Below are positions 54,040 to 61,209 of a stretch of 64,000 nucleotides of DNA, in pieces. The stretch covers positions 1,093,501-1,157,500 of the forward strand of contig JADKJX010000001.1 in the NCBI GenBank assembly GCA_016720775.1, read 5' to 3'. The notes under the pieces were generated by a model, which was not told the DNA's origin, did no database searches, and worked only from the letters and a program-made list of their open reading frames with translations. A program made the translations under genes and the position numbers. This DNA comes from Chitinophagaceae bacterium (lineage in GTDB: Bacteria; Bacteroidota; Bacteroidia; Chitinophagales; Chitinophagaceae). The number at the start of each line of letters is the position of its first letter. Position 1 is the first letter of the stretch.

Positions 54040-54623
54040 TTGAAACGCACCGGATTATTAGTTATACTGGGCATCGTTCTTATTCTCGGTTTCTGGGGGT
54101 TGCAATGGTTACGTGGATTGGTTAGTGCCGACCAGGACGTAAAGAAAGTTTGGAGCAATGTGGAAACCAACTATCAGCGCCGTACCGACCTCCAGCAGCA
54201 TCATCAAAACGGTGGAAGCATCCGCCAATTTTGAAAAATCCACGCTGCAGGCTGTAGTAGAAGCAAGAGCCAAAGCAACATCAGTTACGGTTGATATCAA
54301 TGACCCGGCTTCGCTGGAAGCTTATCAAAAAGCACAGGCAAACCTGCAGGGTTCATTCAGCCGGCTGATCGCTTCTTTTGAAAATTATCCTGATCTTAAA
54401 ACAACTACTGCCTTCCGTGATTTCAGGCACAGATAGAAGGAACGGAGAACCGCATCAATATGGCCCGCCAGGATTACAACAAATCCATTGAAGGATATAA
54501 CCTGAAAGTGAAACGTTTTCCAAGAAGCCTGCTTGCAAGTGTGTTTGGTTTCAAAGAAAACCTTTCTACAAAGCCGATGCAGGCAGTGAAAAGAATCCTG
54601 ATATTAAATTCGACATAAAATAA
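54040..54623 (+). pseudogene. LemA-family protein, frameshifted
   Basis: It begins at TTG 54040 (MKRTGLLVILGIVLILGF), a membrane anchor, then WLRGLVSADQDVKKVWSNVETNYQRR, the typical LemA start. The next frame gives SIIKTVEASANFEKSTLQAVVEARAKAT, GSFSRLIASFENYPDLKTT and then ENRINMARQDYNKSIEGYNLKVKRFP, the LemA core and C-terminus. With two or three indels corrected the protein is about 194 residues. LemA proteins face the periplasm or outside and their function is unclear. The two TPM genes that follow complete a common LemA-TPM-TPM set. Confidence 0.88.
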
Positions 54624-54633
54624 CTGCATGAAT

Positions 54634-54659
54634 AAAACCCCTCTTAAAACAGGGGTTTT
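54634..54659 (+). terminator. terminator after the lemA-like gene
   Basis: AAAACCCCT (54634-54642) and AGGGGTTTT (54651-54659) form a nine-base stem followed by ATTTC. Confidence 0.7.
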
Positions 54660-54680
54660 ATTTCTAAATAACGCCCCTGC

Positions 54681-55136
54681 ATGTTCTCCCTTATTCAAAA
54701 GAAAGAATTCTTCACTGCTGCTGAAAAAGAGCAGATCGTGGATGCCATCCGTGCTGCTGAAAAAGAAACCAGCGGCGAGGTGAGGGTTTACGTGGAAAGC
54801 AAGAATGCCTATATGGATGCCATTGACCGGGCGGCAGAAATTTTCTTCAAACTGAAAATGCAGGATACCGATCACCGCAACGCCGTACTGCTGTACGTTG
54901 CCATGAAACACCATGAACTGGCCTTGTTTGCCGATGAAGGCATCTATCAAAAGACCGGAGCCGAATACTGGAACAATGCTGTGAAGAACATGATCGAAAA
55001 GTTTTCAAAGGACGATATACCCGGTGGGATAGGAGAATGTGTGCGGCAGATCGGGCAGACCTTAAAAGAAAAATTTCCTTACATACCAACAGAAGATAAA
55101 AATGAATTGCCAGACGAAATTGTTTTTGGCAACTGA
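54681..55136 (+). CDS. TPM-domain protein
   Basis: This 151-residue intact gene encodes a TPM (YgcG/TLP18.3/Psb32/MOLO-1) domain: EKEQIVDAIRAAEKETSGEVRVYVES, RNAVLLYVAMKHHELALFADEGIYQK and WNNAVKNMIEKFSKDDIPGGIGECVRQIGQ. It lacks a signal peptide or transmembrane helix, unlike its neighbour. It lies between the lemA-like gene and the second TPM gene, so the three probably act together at the cell envelope; no activity is established. Confidence 0.85.
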   Translation: MFSLIQKKEFFTAAEKEQIVDAIRAAEKETSGEVRVYVESKNAYMDAIDRAAEIFFKLKMQDTDHRNAVLLYVAMKHHELALFADEGIYQKTGAEYWNNAVKNMIEKFSKDDIPGGIGECVRQIGQTLKEKFPYIPTEDKNELPDEIVFGN

Positions 55137-55164
55137 TAAAATAAGCAGCTGGTCTTAAAAAAGA

Positions 55165-55950
55165 ATGAAGAAAATACTTTCCATATTTATATTACTGCTG
55201 GCCGGGTTAGTTTCCTTTTCGCAAAATGAATCTGACCTGGACAAACTGCTAAAGAATATACCTAAGCAGTTGGTAAATGATTTTACAGGTACGCTTACGG
55301 CCGACCAGCGCCAGGCCCTGGAAAATAAACTGGTTGCTTTTGATGACAGTACATCCACCCAAATTGCAGTTGTTATCATTTCAACATTAGATGGTAACGA
55401 TATAGCAGATTACAATGTTAAACTAGGCAGGGCGTGGGGTGTTGGAGGAAAGGACTTCAGTAATGGTGTTGTTTTACTGATAGCCAAGAAAGATCATAAA
55501 TTAAACATTGCAACCGGATATGGGTAGAAGGGCCTTGCCGGATATTACCTGCAAGCAGATCATTGAGGACATCATTGTTCCCAACTTTAAAGGCGATGAT
55601 TACTACCGGGGAATTGAAGAGGGAACAGATGCCATGATGCAGGCTGTAAAGGAGAATATAAAGCACCAGCGGGTTATCACAAAAAAAGTGGTGGATCTTC
55701 TATACTGAGAATCGTTTTCATAATTATTATGATTATTATTTTTCTTGCAATTGGTGGTGGCCGTGGTGGGAGAGGAGGTTCTTTTATGAGCAGGCGTGGT
55801 TTTGCTGCCTGGACAATTGGAAATATGCTTATGGGAGGAGGCGGAGGCCGTGGGGGTGGCTGGAGTGGCGGCGGTGGTGGAAGCTCAGGCGGTTTCGGTG
55901 GGTTTGGTGGCGGAAGTTTTGGGGGAGGAGGCGCAAGCGGTAGCTGGTAA
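55165..55950 (+). pseudogene. membrane-anchored TPM-domain protein with Gly-rich tail, frameshifted
   Basis: The first 120 codons start with a signal peptide (MKKILSIFILLLAGLVSFSQ) and a TPM domain (QIAVVIISTLDGNDIADY, GRAWGVGGKDFSNGVVLLIAKKDHK) and end prematurely after IATGYG. A second frame continues ALPDITCKQIIEDIIVPNFKGDDYYRGIEEGTDAM, and a third gives a membrane helix (IIIMIIIFLAIGG-like) and a long Gly/Ser-rich tail ending GGASGSW. This is the usual YgcG-type layout, broken by at least two indels. Confidence 0.85.
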
Positions 55951-56039
55951 ATAAGGTGATTGTGTAGTCAAGACAGAAATAAAATCCAACACACACGACA
56001 ATTTGGAGGGCATTATAATTGTGTGATAACTTTGTAGTT

Positions 56040-56540
56040 ATGACACACAAAACAGAAATAGAATTAGTATTGAATAGCTTGAATAAGGATAAGAGGGAGC
56101 TATTGGATAAGGTCAATGAGATTGACAAGCTAATTAAGAAGATTAAATACGGCAACCTCAATTTAGGGTTATCTAAGGGAACGAAGGATGAACTATTAAA
56201 TGATGATATACCTCAACCACAGCAACCACAAGCATTCCCACTCAAAGCAGACCTGAAAGTACAAGCTATAAAGGTTATGGATTTATTAGGGGTTGCAAGT
56301 AAACTAAAGGATATTAGGGATAAATACCACGAAATAACAGGGTTAAATGTAAATCTTCGAGAAACCCTGAGAAACCTTAATAAACACGAAATACTCAAAT
56401 TACTCCAACCTAAGGGTAATATTCGTGGTTTATACTGGGTAAAATCTGAATGGCTTGATGAGAACAATAATCTAAAAGAACAACACAAATTTGAGGGGTT
56501 TGAATTGTTATTTAGTGATGAAATGGTAGAGTATAAATAA
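56040..56540 (+). CDS. hypothetical protein with N-terminal coiled coil
   Basis: About 166 residues from ATG 56040 (MTHKTEIELVLNSLNKD). Residues 5-40 form a charged coiled coil (KDKRELLDKVNEIDKLIKKIK), followed by a Pro/Gln-rich linker and a helical part with a winged-helix look (KYHEITGLNVNLRETLRNLNKHEILKLL, then GLYWVKSEWLDENN). This suggests DNA binding, but no family is recognised. Base composition turns clearly AT-rich from here, marking the start of an accessory island that runs to about 60.2 kb. Confidence 0.6.
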   Translation: MTHKTEIELVLNSLNKDKRELLDKVNEIDKLIKKIKYGNLNLGLSKGTKDELLNDDIPQPQQPQAFPLKADLKVQAIKVMDLLGVASKLKDIRDKYHEITGLNVNLRETLRNLNKHEILKLLQPKGNIRGLYWVKSEWLDENNNLKEQHKFEGFELLFSDEMVEYK

Positions 56541-56556
56541 TCCCTAAAATAAAAAA

Positions 56557-56579
56557 AGCAACCCCAATTTGAGGTTGCT
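56557..56579 (+). terminator. weak terminator after the coiled-coil gene
   Basis: AGCAACC (56557-56563) pairs with GGTTGCT (56573-56579), 17 bases past the stop. It is preceded by an A-run, so it would end transcription better on the minus strand, where the 41-residue gene also ends nearby. Confidence 0.5.
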
Positions 56580-56605
56580 GATTTGTTTGGATAAGAAGAT
56601 TTTTA

Positions 56606-56731
56606 TTATCTTGGCTTCTTAACCACCATTCTAACAGTAGTGTTAGGATGGGTTTGAGCATAAGGTTTTGGTACAAATTGTCCAGTCACGGCACTGATGT
56701 ACACAACCTTTTTTTCTGATTGTTTAGACAT
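56606..56731 (-). CDS. 41-residue conserved-looking small protein
   Basis: The frame reads from MSKQSEKKVVYISAVTGQF to the stop, with VTGQFVPKPYAQTHPNTTV as its core. This looks like the short proteins with a VxGxFVxxxYAxxxPxTTV pattern found in many bacteria and phages, some misannotated as multidrug transporters. It is basic and probably cytoplasmic. It lies on the minus strand ahead of the weak terminator at 56557-56579. Function is unknown. Confidence 0.55.
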   Translation of the reverse strand: MSKQSEKKVVYISAVTGQFVPKPYAQTHPNTTVRMVVKKPR

Positions 56732-56792
56732 GATAAAATGTTTAAACGGTTAAAGAATAAGCCCACTTTTAAGTGATTGGCTGTTCACACTA

Positions 56793-56824
56793 TCCCTGTT
56801 TTGAGCTGATACTCTTAACAGGGA
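56793..56824 (+). terminator. stem-loop with T-run
   Basis: TCCCTGTT (56793-56800) pairs with AACAGGGA (56817-56824), followed by ATTTTTTTATT. No plus-strand gene ends just before it, so it may terminate read-through from 56040-56540. Confidence 0.5.
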
Positions 56825-56873
56825 ATTTTTTTATTGCGGAAAATACGTTTGGGGAAATGTTAATTAATATTCT

Positions 56874-56903
56874 TTGCCGTATGTAATGGCTGATGTAGAT
56901 TTG
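56874..56903 (+). promoter_or_regulatory. consensus promoter for a candidate small RNA
   Basis: TTG at 56874-56876, a 19-base spacer, then TAGATTTG at 56896-56903: a full match to TTG-N19-TAnnTTTG. No open frame follows before the terminator at 56927-56972. Confidence 0.6.
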
Positions 56904-56907
56904 TGGC

Positions 56908-56972
56908 TTCAAAGAACTTTAATTACGCCCACAACTTAGAAGTTTGCCGCTTATAGTTGTGGGCTTCTTTTT
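56908..56972 (+). ncRNA. candidate small RNA ending in a strong terminator
   Basis: Expected transcription from the promoter at 56874-56903 starts near 56908. It runs through CTTCAAAGAACTTTAATTAC into a 10-bp perfect stem, GCCCACAACT (56927-56936) with AGTTGTGGGC (56955-56964), an 18-base loop and a TTCTTTTTT tail. The transcript would be only about 60-65 bases and has no start codon. An alternative is the leader or end of an unrecognised tiny gene. Confidence 0.45.
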
Positions 56973-57065
56973 TCTATCCCAAATTTACTTAATACTACCA
57001 ATTACACGCCCGGTTAATCCCACAATAGTTAGTAACACATAGTGGATAATTGTGAGAAAATAAAT

Positions 57066-57087
57066 TTAGTTGAAAGTTTGCAACTAA
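57066..57087. promoter_or_regulatory. operator-like palindrome, copy A
   Basis: TTAGTT-GAAAGTTTGC-AACTAA. The same half-sites with the same ten-base spacing and eight of ten identical spacer bases recur at 57308-57329. This copy overlaps the -33 TTG of the HTH gene promoter. Confidence 0.6.
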
Positions 57088-57107
57088 CAAATAAATACCT
57101 ATATTTG
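57078..57107 (+). promoter_or_regulatory. promoter of the small HTH gene
   Basis: TTG at 57078-57080, 19 bases, then TATATTTG at 57100-57107: a full consensus match. The ATG is at 57112, so the mRNA is probably leaderless or nearly so. Confidence 0.65.
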
Positions 57108-57111
57108 CTTT

Positions 57112-57291
57112 ATGAAGGTTGATATATCTCAATTAATGACGATTAAAAACTTTGCATTGAAAGAGCATGTTACACCCTCATATATTTACAAACTAATCAA
57201 AGAGCATAAAATGCAATCTTTTAGTATTGATGGAATACAGTTTATTGAACTGACTAAATACCCTACTATTCCAGTAATAAATAGAAGATAA
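57112..57291 (+). CDS. 59-residue helix-turn-helix protein (excisionase/MerR-like)
   Basis: The frame starts MKVDISQLMTIKNFALKEHV and continues TPSYIYKLIKEHKMQSFSIDGIQFIELTKYP. The layout is a winged HTH: a helix beginning with TIKNFALKEHV, the recognition helix SYIYKLIKEHK, then a beta hairpin SFSIDGIQFIEL. This is as in excisionases and small MerR-like regulators. It lies between two copies of the TTAGTT/AACTAA palindrome and just upstream of the transposase gene, so self-regulation and control of the transposase are plausible. Confidence 0.6.
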   Translation: MKVDISQLMTIKNFALKEHVTPSYIYKLIKEHKMQSFSIDGIQFIELTKYPTIPVINRR

Positions 57292-57307
57292 TTTTTTTTT
57301 GCCCTTA

Positions 57308-57329
57308 TTAGTTGAAAGTTTTAAACTAA
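57308..57329. promoter_or_regulatory. operator-like palindrome, copy B, before the transposase
   Basis: TTAGTT-GAAAGTTTTA-AACTAA lies six bases before the transposase ATG and matches copy A at 57066-57087. A bound protein here would block translation start or transcription of the transposase gene. Confidence 0.6.
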
Positions 57330-57334
57330 CAACA

Positions 57335-58213
57335 ATGAAAAGATTTACAATTACACAGTTTAGGGCAATGTACCCGAATGATGATGCTTGCTTACATAAA
57401 CTGTTTCAATTAAGGTTTACAGGGCTTATATGCCCTAAATGTGAAAGCGACAAGCAATTCACAAGGGTTAAGGATAGAAGGGCTTATAATTGCCCTAATT
57501 GCGGTTTTCAGATATACCCTACAAAAGACACAGTATTTGAAAAGACTACAACACCGCTTACTTATTGGTTTTATGCCATCTATTTACAAACCACAACCCG
57601 CAATGGCGTTGCAGCTAAAGAATTGGAAAGGCAGTTGAATATTTGTTATAAGACAGCATTAAGAATGGCACACCAAATTAAAATACTAATGGCAGATAAA
57701 CATATTGGTAAATTAACCGGGAAAGTGCAAATAGATGAAAGTTATTTCGGGCAAAAATTAGCAAACATGCACAGGAAAAAACGGGCTGAAATGTATGCTG
57801 ATGGACTAAACAAGCATGATAACAAAACTGGTGTTATGGGTTTTCTCTCTGACGACAATAAACTAAGGTTTGAGGTAATGAGAGATACAAAAACTTTTAA
57901 GCAAAGAGTAAGAAAACACGTTTCAAAAGATGCCATTATTGTTACTGATAGTCATTTAGGCTATAAAGGCTTAGATATTACCTATGTAAAGCATGAAGTA
58001 CTAAACCACTTTGAGAACGAATTTAAAAGAGGGGAATACACGACGAATGGAATTGAAAATGCCTGGAGTAATTTAAAAAGAACAATAAAAGGAACACATA
58101 TCCATGTATCAGTAGAACACTTACAAAAATATGTTGATGAAGTAGCCTTTAGAATGATGAATAGAGATAAACAGGATGTAATGTTTGAAACTATTTTGCA
58201 GAACGTGGGTTAG
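57335..58213 (+). CDS. IS1595-family transposase
   Basis: About 292 residues from ATG 57335 (MKRFTITQFRAMYPNDD). An N-terminal zinc ribbon has CPKC at residues 33-36 and CPNC at 53-56. The DDE-type ISXO2-like domain has QIDESYFGQK at about 138-147, VTDSHLGYKGL with the second Asp, and a C-terminal NGIENAWSNLKRTIKGTHIHVS in which Asn/Glu replaces the classic end of the triad, as in the family. The gene is intact. I could not find terminal inverted repeats flanking it. It forms the core of the AT-rich island. Confidence 0.9.
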   Translation: MKRFTITQFRAMYPNDDACLHKLFQLRFTGLICPKCESDKQFTRVKDRRAYNCPNCGFQIYPTKDTVFEKTTTPLTYWFYAIYLQTTTRNGVAAKELERQLNICYKTALRMAHQIKILMADKHIGKLTGKVQIDESYFGQKLANMHRKKRAEMYADGLNKHDNKTGVMGFLSDDNKLRFEVMRDTKTFKQRVRKHVSKDAIIVTDSHLGYKGLDITYVKHEVLNHFENEFKRGEYTTNGIENAWSNLKRTIKGTHIHVSVEHLQKYVDEVAFRMMNRDKQDVMFETILQNVG

Positions 58214-58222
58214 CTGCTTTCT

Positions 58223-58339
58223 TTAATACTTTATTGAATAGTGTTTTGCCATTCTTTTTGAGTTCCTTCCCTTTATAAACTTCTCATATCCTTGAGTAAG
58301 TTTTTCCATTGGAGATTGAATTTTATCTCTTTTTGCCAT
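58223..58339 (-). CDS. 38-residue small ORF converging on the transposase
   Basis: It starts MAKRDKIQSPMEKLTQGYEKFIKG. In a neighbouring frame the rest would read ELKKNGKTLFNKVLKKAANPR, which looks more protein-like than the observed ending, so a one-base indel near 58270 may have cut it. Basic and Lys-rich. No family is recognised. Confidence 0.35.
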   Translation of the reverse strand: MAKRDKIQSPMEKLTQGYEKFIKGRNSKRMAKHYSIKY

Positions 58340-58487
58340 GCACAAATTTAATTAAACCGCTCTATCAAATGCTAATATTAGCATGAAATGCAGATGCTAT
58401 TTATAAGTTTATATTAATAATCAGCTTGTAAGATATAATTAAATAAATAATGTATGCAAAAGTGTACATTATTACATTGGCATGCAG

Positions 58488-58560
58488 TACATTTGTGTCG
58501 GAGAGTCCTACGGGGCATTCCATCAGCGGTCAGAAATGACCGCTGTCTTTTTTTAGGACG
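58488..58560 (+). ncRNA. candidate small RNA with perfect terminator
   Basis: TACATTTG (58489-58496) is a -7 match. Then about 30 GC-richer bases containing GTCCTACGGGGCATTCC lead to AGCGGTCA-GAAA-TGACCGCT (58525-58544), an 8-bp stem with a GAAA loop and a seven-T tail. TAGGAC after the tail can also pair with GTCCTA at 58505-58510. There is no open frame, and the segment stands out from the AT-rich surroundings. The -33 element is poor. Confidence 0.4.
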
Positions 58561-58643
58561 GTCTGTTATAACAATAATATTTATCAGTCAAACAGCATTT
58601 AAATTCTACAATTTGCAAAGACTGATGTGTTTCAAATCTTCCT

Positions 58644-59102
58644 TTAACCACAGCCTCCAAACCATTTTTCGTGAAATTTTTCAAGCATCCTAATAATAAC
58701 GTTATGGGCTTGTTCCTTTCCATTTTTCACACAAGTACTAAGTTTATTCCTTTTTAAAGGCAATGTGGGCGTTTTTACTTCATAATATTCACCATCAATA
58801 TTTAGATCTGGACATTTATTTTCTTTAGCACCTGCATATAATATTTCCCTCAACGGGTCATTTCCCTCCAGTACGGGTAATATTTTGACAATACAGCCTA
58901 ATTTAGCTTTATCAATAGCAATTTCCTCAACAGCGGCAAAATCATCCATTGACCTATCTACTAACTCATGTATATACACACACCCGCTTGTGTGTATATC
59001 TGTATATCTTAATTTAAACCTATCAGCGGTATATTTTTCCGGGATAGGATTAGCCTGCGCTTCATTCGCATTGTTTTCGATACTCTGATTTTTTTGTTCC
59101 AT
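58644..59102 (-). CDS. hypothetical protein with CdiA-type tRNase-like C-terminal motif
   Basis: This 152-residue protein has CPDLNIDGEYYEVKTPT near residues 100-116, followed by a Lys-rich stretch and EQAHNVIIRML. This resembles the PDxxIDGxxxEVKTP core of CdiA C-terminal tRNA nucleases and related PD-(D/E)xK-like toxin domains. The N-terminal half (HELVDRSMDDFAAVEEIAIDKAKLG) is helical and Asp/Glu-rich. No secretion signal, immunity gene or large CdiA/RHS carrier is adjacent, so it may be a stand-alone or orphaned nuclease domain. The assignment is tentative. Confidence 0.5.
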   Translation of the reverse strand: MEQKNQSIENNANEAQANPIPEKYTADRFKLRYTDIHTSGCVYIHELVDRSMDDFAAVEEIAIDKAKLGCIVKILPVLEGNDPLREILYAGAKENKCPDLNIDGEYYEVKTPTLPLKRNKLSTCVKNGKEQAHNVIIRMLEKFHEKWFGGCG

Positions 59103-59146
59103 CTAATGTTAATTTTTATCTGTTATTAAAAAATATATAATATTAA

Positions 59147-59940
59147 TTATGGTTTAAGCCATTCCTTTCTTGGTCTTACTATTAATCGGGCATTATTGTA
59201 TGCCATACCTGTTGTTAAGCAGGTGCTAAGGATGTATGTTTTATCGCTTATTTGGTCAACTACTAATGCCAAATCTGCATTCTCATCATCATATAAATTC
59301 AATGGTAGTAACAACTGTATTTTACCGTTAAAATACTGCGGTATAGCCAATTTATAATTAGCCTTCACTTTCTTTACTATTTCATCCAATGCACCAACTA
59401 AATGCTTTCTTACTTCACGATCCGTTGCTGTATTTAAAGGAGCAGGAAACCTGTTTTTACTATCCCTAATCAGGTGGTCAATATCTATAACTACATTCCA
59501 TTTAGGGTTAAAAATTAATTGCTCAGGATTGGTGAAATAATCTGCCGCCTCCGGAATGTTGTTTGAAAAAAAAGTGAGTAGGTCTCTATCGCTTTCTTTT
59601 ACAAATGCCTTGAAAAAATAAGGAGAAATTTTATTGTAAGACTGGTTTTCAGTAAACAAAGCAAAAATCTCTTCTAAATTGGAGGTAAGTAGCCCTGTAT
59701 TAAAACATGCTATTTTTTATCTTCCGTATAGGCGATTTTATTTTCAGCTTTTATTTTCTGAAAAGTATATTCAAGATAATTTCTAAGGATGGGGTATGAA
59801 TAACGGGCGGAGTTGTTGCCTTCGTTATATTCTTTTTCGGGATTTGAGTAAATCCATTCCTCTTTGTCAGCGAGTACTTCAGCTAAAAAGCGAAGATTGT
59901 CTTCCCATTTCGTAAATAGGGCAAATTCGAATATTTCCAT
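59147..59940 (-). pseudogene. DUF3825-type protein, one homopolymer frameshift
   Basis: Codons from 59940 give MEIFEFALFTKWEDNLRFLAEVL, EEWIY and PILRNYLEYTFQKIKAENKIAY, then stop at TAG. Adding one base to the six-T run at 59713-59718 joins this to ACFNTGLLTSNLEEIFALFTENQ and on to KLAIPQYFNGKIQLLLPL and TGMAYNNARLIVRPRKEWLKP. The combined ~264 residues have the layout I associate with DUF3825 (ILRNY...TF near the start, MAYNNARLI near the end). Function is unknown. Confidence 0.65.
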
Positions 59941-60004
59941 CTTTATAATATTGATATGTGATATAATGTTTAATCATTTCTATTGTTAAAAGCGTATAAT
60001 ATTA

Positions 60005-60036
60005 AAAAAGAGACTACCATTAAGTAGCCTCTTTTT
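60005..60036. terminator. bidirectional hairpin upstream of the DUF3825 gene
   Basis: AAAAAGAG-A-CTAC-CATTAA-GTAG-C-CTCTTTTT has one A/C mismatch and T-runs on both strands. It lies 65 bases upstream of the DUF3825 start on the minus strand. Confidence 0.7.
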
Positions 60037-60236
60037 CGTATTTCTTTGTAAACCGTATAATATTAGAAACTATAATGTAGTGTAAAATTACTTCGTTTCG
60101 CTGGGGAACGCAAATATTTTTTTAGAAGTCATTATTCTCTCATACTTCACTGATTTACAAATAGATAAAATTTATCCACAGTTTTATTTTTGTCTTGAGT
60201 ACACATTTGCCGTAAATAATAAATTCGAACTTATTA
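60037..60236. other. gene-free 200-base stretch between two terminators
   Basis: It has no open frame of note. CGTATAATATTA occurs at about 59992 and again at about 60054. A GC-richer patch (CTTCGTTTCGCTGGGGAACGC, about 60091-60111) stands out from AT-rich surroundings. Because strong hairpins bracket it, it could hold a small RNA on the minus strand, but no full promoter was found. Confidence 0.3.
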
Positions 60237-60264
60237 AAAAAGCCTCTGTACGCAGAGGCTTTTT
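60237..60264. terminator. terminator overlapping the esterase stop codon
   Basis: AAAAAGCCTCTG (60237-60248), loop TACG, CAGAGGCTTTTT (60253-60264): a 12-bp perfect stem. The stop codon of the minus-strand esterase gene (60265-60263) sits in its T-run. Confidence 0.88.
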
Positions 60265-61063
60265 ATTTTTGCCTTAATATAAAGTCCAATGAATTTTCTA
60301 CCTGTGAATTGTGCGTTTTGCCGCTGTGTATCTCGTATTTGTAAGAAATGCCGGGATAGTTTTGTTTCTGAAGAAAGCGATCCATCTCATTCGTTCCTGT
60401 TTTGATACGGTTAAATATCTCCAGTCCGCCACAGGAAAAATACAGGTTCTTTTTATTCAGACTGTCTTGTGTAAGATGATTGAACCTGTAAATGGAATAA
60501 TTATCAATCCAGAGTGACGGACTTAATGCATAAATGTTCCTAAAAAGGGGTTCGTTTTTAAAAAGACAATAAAAGGCAAATAATCCACCGAGTGAATGAC
60601 CAAGGATCGAATTGTTGGTTGAATTGGTTTTATATGTTGAGTCGATCATTGGGATCAACTCTGTTTTTAAGAACTGGTAGAAATTTTCAATTTGACCATA
60701 GGTAACCGAGGCTCCCGCCGTATCGCCGTTATTTATTTCCGGCAGAATAAAATCCCTGCGCCGTAAAACATGGAAGTCACCGATATGGCCTATGCCAATG
60801 AAAATTGTTTTATTAACCTTATCAGAAAATTCCGGGTTGGGGAGCAACTCCCTTAATTTTTTTCCTGATCCTAAATTAGCATCCATATAATAAAAGGCAG
60901 AAAGTTTTTTATTCGTGTCAATGTTTTGTGGTGCATTGATATAGATCTCAAAACTGTCTTTAACTTTCTTCGAATAAATAATTCTTGTTGGCGGAGAAGA
61001 TGTTCTTTGTCCGCATGAAAAAAGGACACAGCTTAACAGAAGGAGCGAACAAAGACTTTTCAT
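60263..61063 (-). CDS. esterase lipoprotein of the alpha/beta-hydrolase fold (IroE/Fes-like)
   Basis: This 266-residue protein has a signal peptide and lipobox (LFSC near residue 17). The nucleophile is in GHSLGGLFAFYCLF near residue 155, an acid in the LSPSLWIDN region or nearby, and the His in KTHNSQ near the C-terminus. The layout matches the putative-esterase (enterobactin esterase / esterase D) family. It is probably attached to an envelope membrane; the ester substrate is unknown. Its terminator overlaps its stop. Confidence 0.85.
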   Translation of the reverse strand: MKSLCSLLLLSCVLFSCGQRTSSPPTRIIYSKKVKDSFEIYINAPQNIDTNKKLSAFYYMDANLGSGKKLRELLPNPEFSDKVNKTIFIGIGHIGDFHVLRRRDFILPEINNGDTAGASVTYGQIENFYQFLKTELIPMIDSTYKTNSTNNSILGHSLGGLFAFYCLFKNEPLFRNIYALSPSLWIDNYSIYRFNHLTQDSLNKKNLYFSCGGLEIFNRIKTGTNEMDRFLQKQNYPGISYKYEIHSGKTHNSQVENSLDFILRQK

Positions 61064-61156
61064 TAATAAGGCTTGTGTTTATAAATACGGGGATCATAAA
61101 TATACATAACTCCCCGTACAGATTAGTAAGGTCCTGTTAAGATAAAAAACAACAAT

Positions 61157-61189
61157 AAAAAGACCCGGAGTAACGCTCCGGGTCTTTTT
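61157..61189 (-). terminator. terminator after the M1 peptidase gene
   Basis: AAAAAGACCCGGAG (61157-61170) and CTCCGGGTCTTTTT (61176-61189) form a 14-bp perfect stem with a five-base loop. Confidence 0.9.
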
Positions 61190-61209
61190 AATAAAATATT
61201 TCTGCTGGC

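Noticed and set aside
57335..58213. Complete insertion sequence with terminal inverted repeats
   Set aside because: I looked for matching ends upstream of 57066 and downstream of 58213 and saw none, so only the transposase is called.
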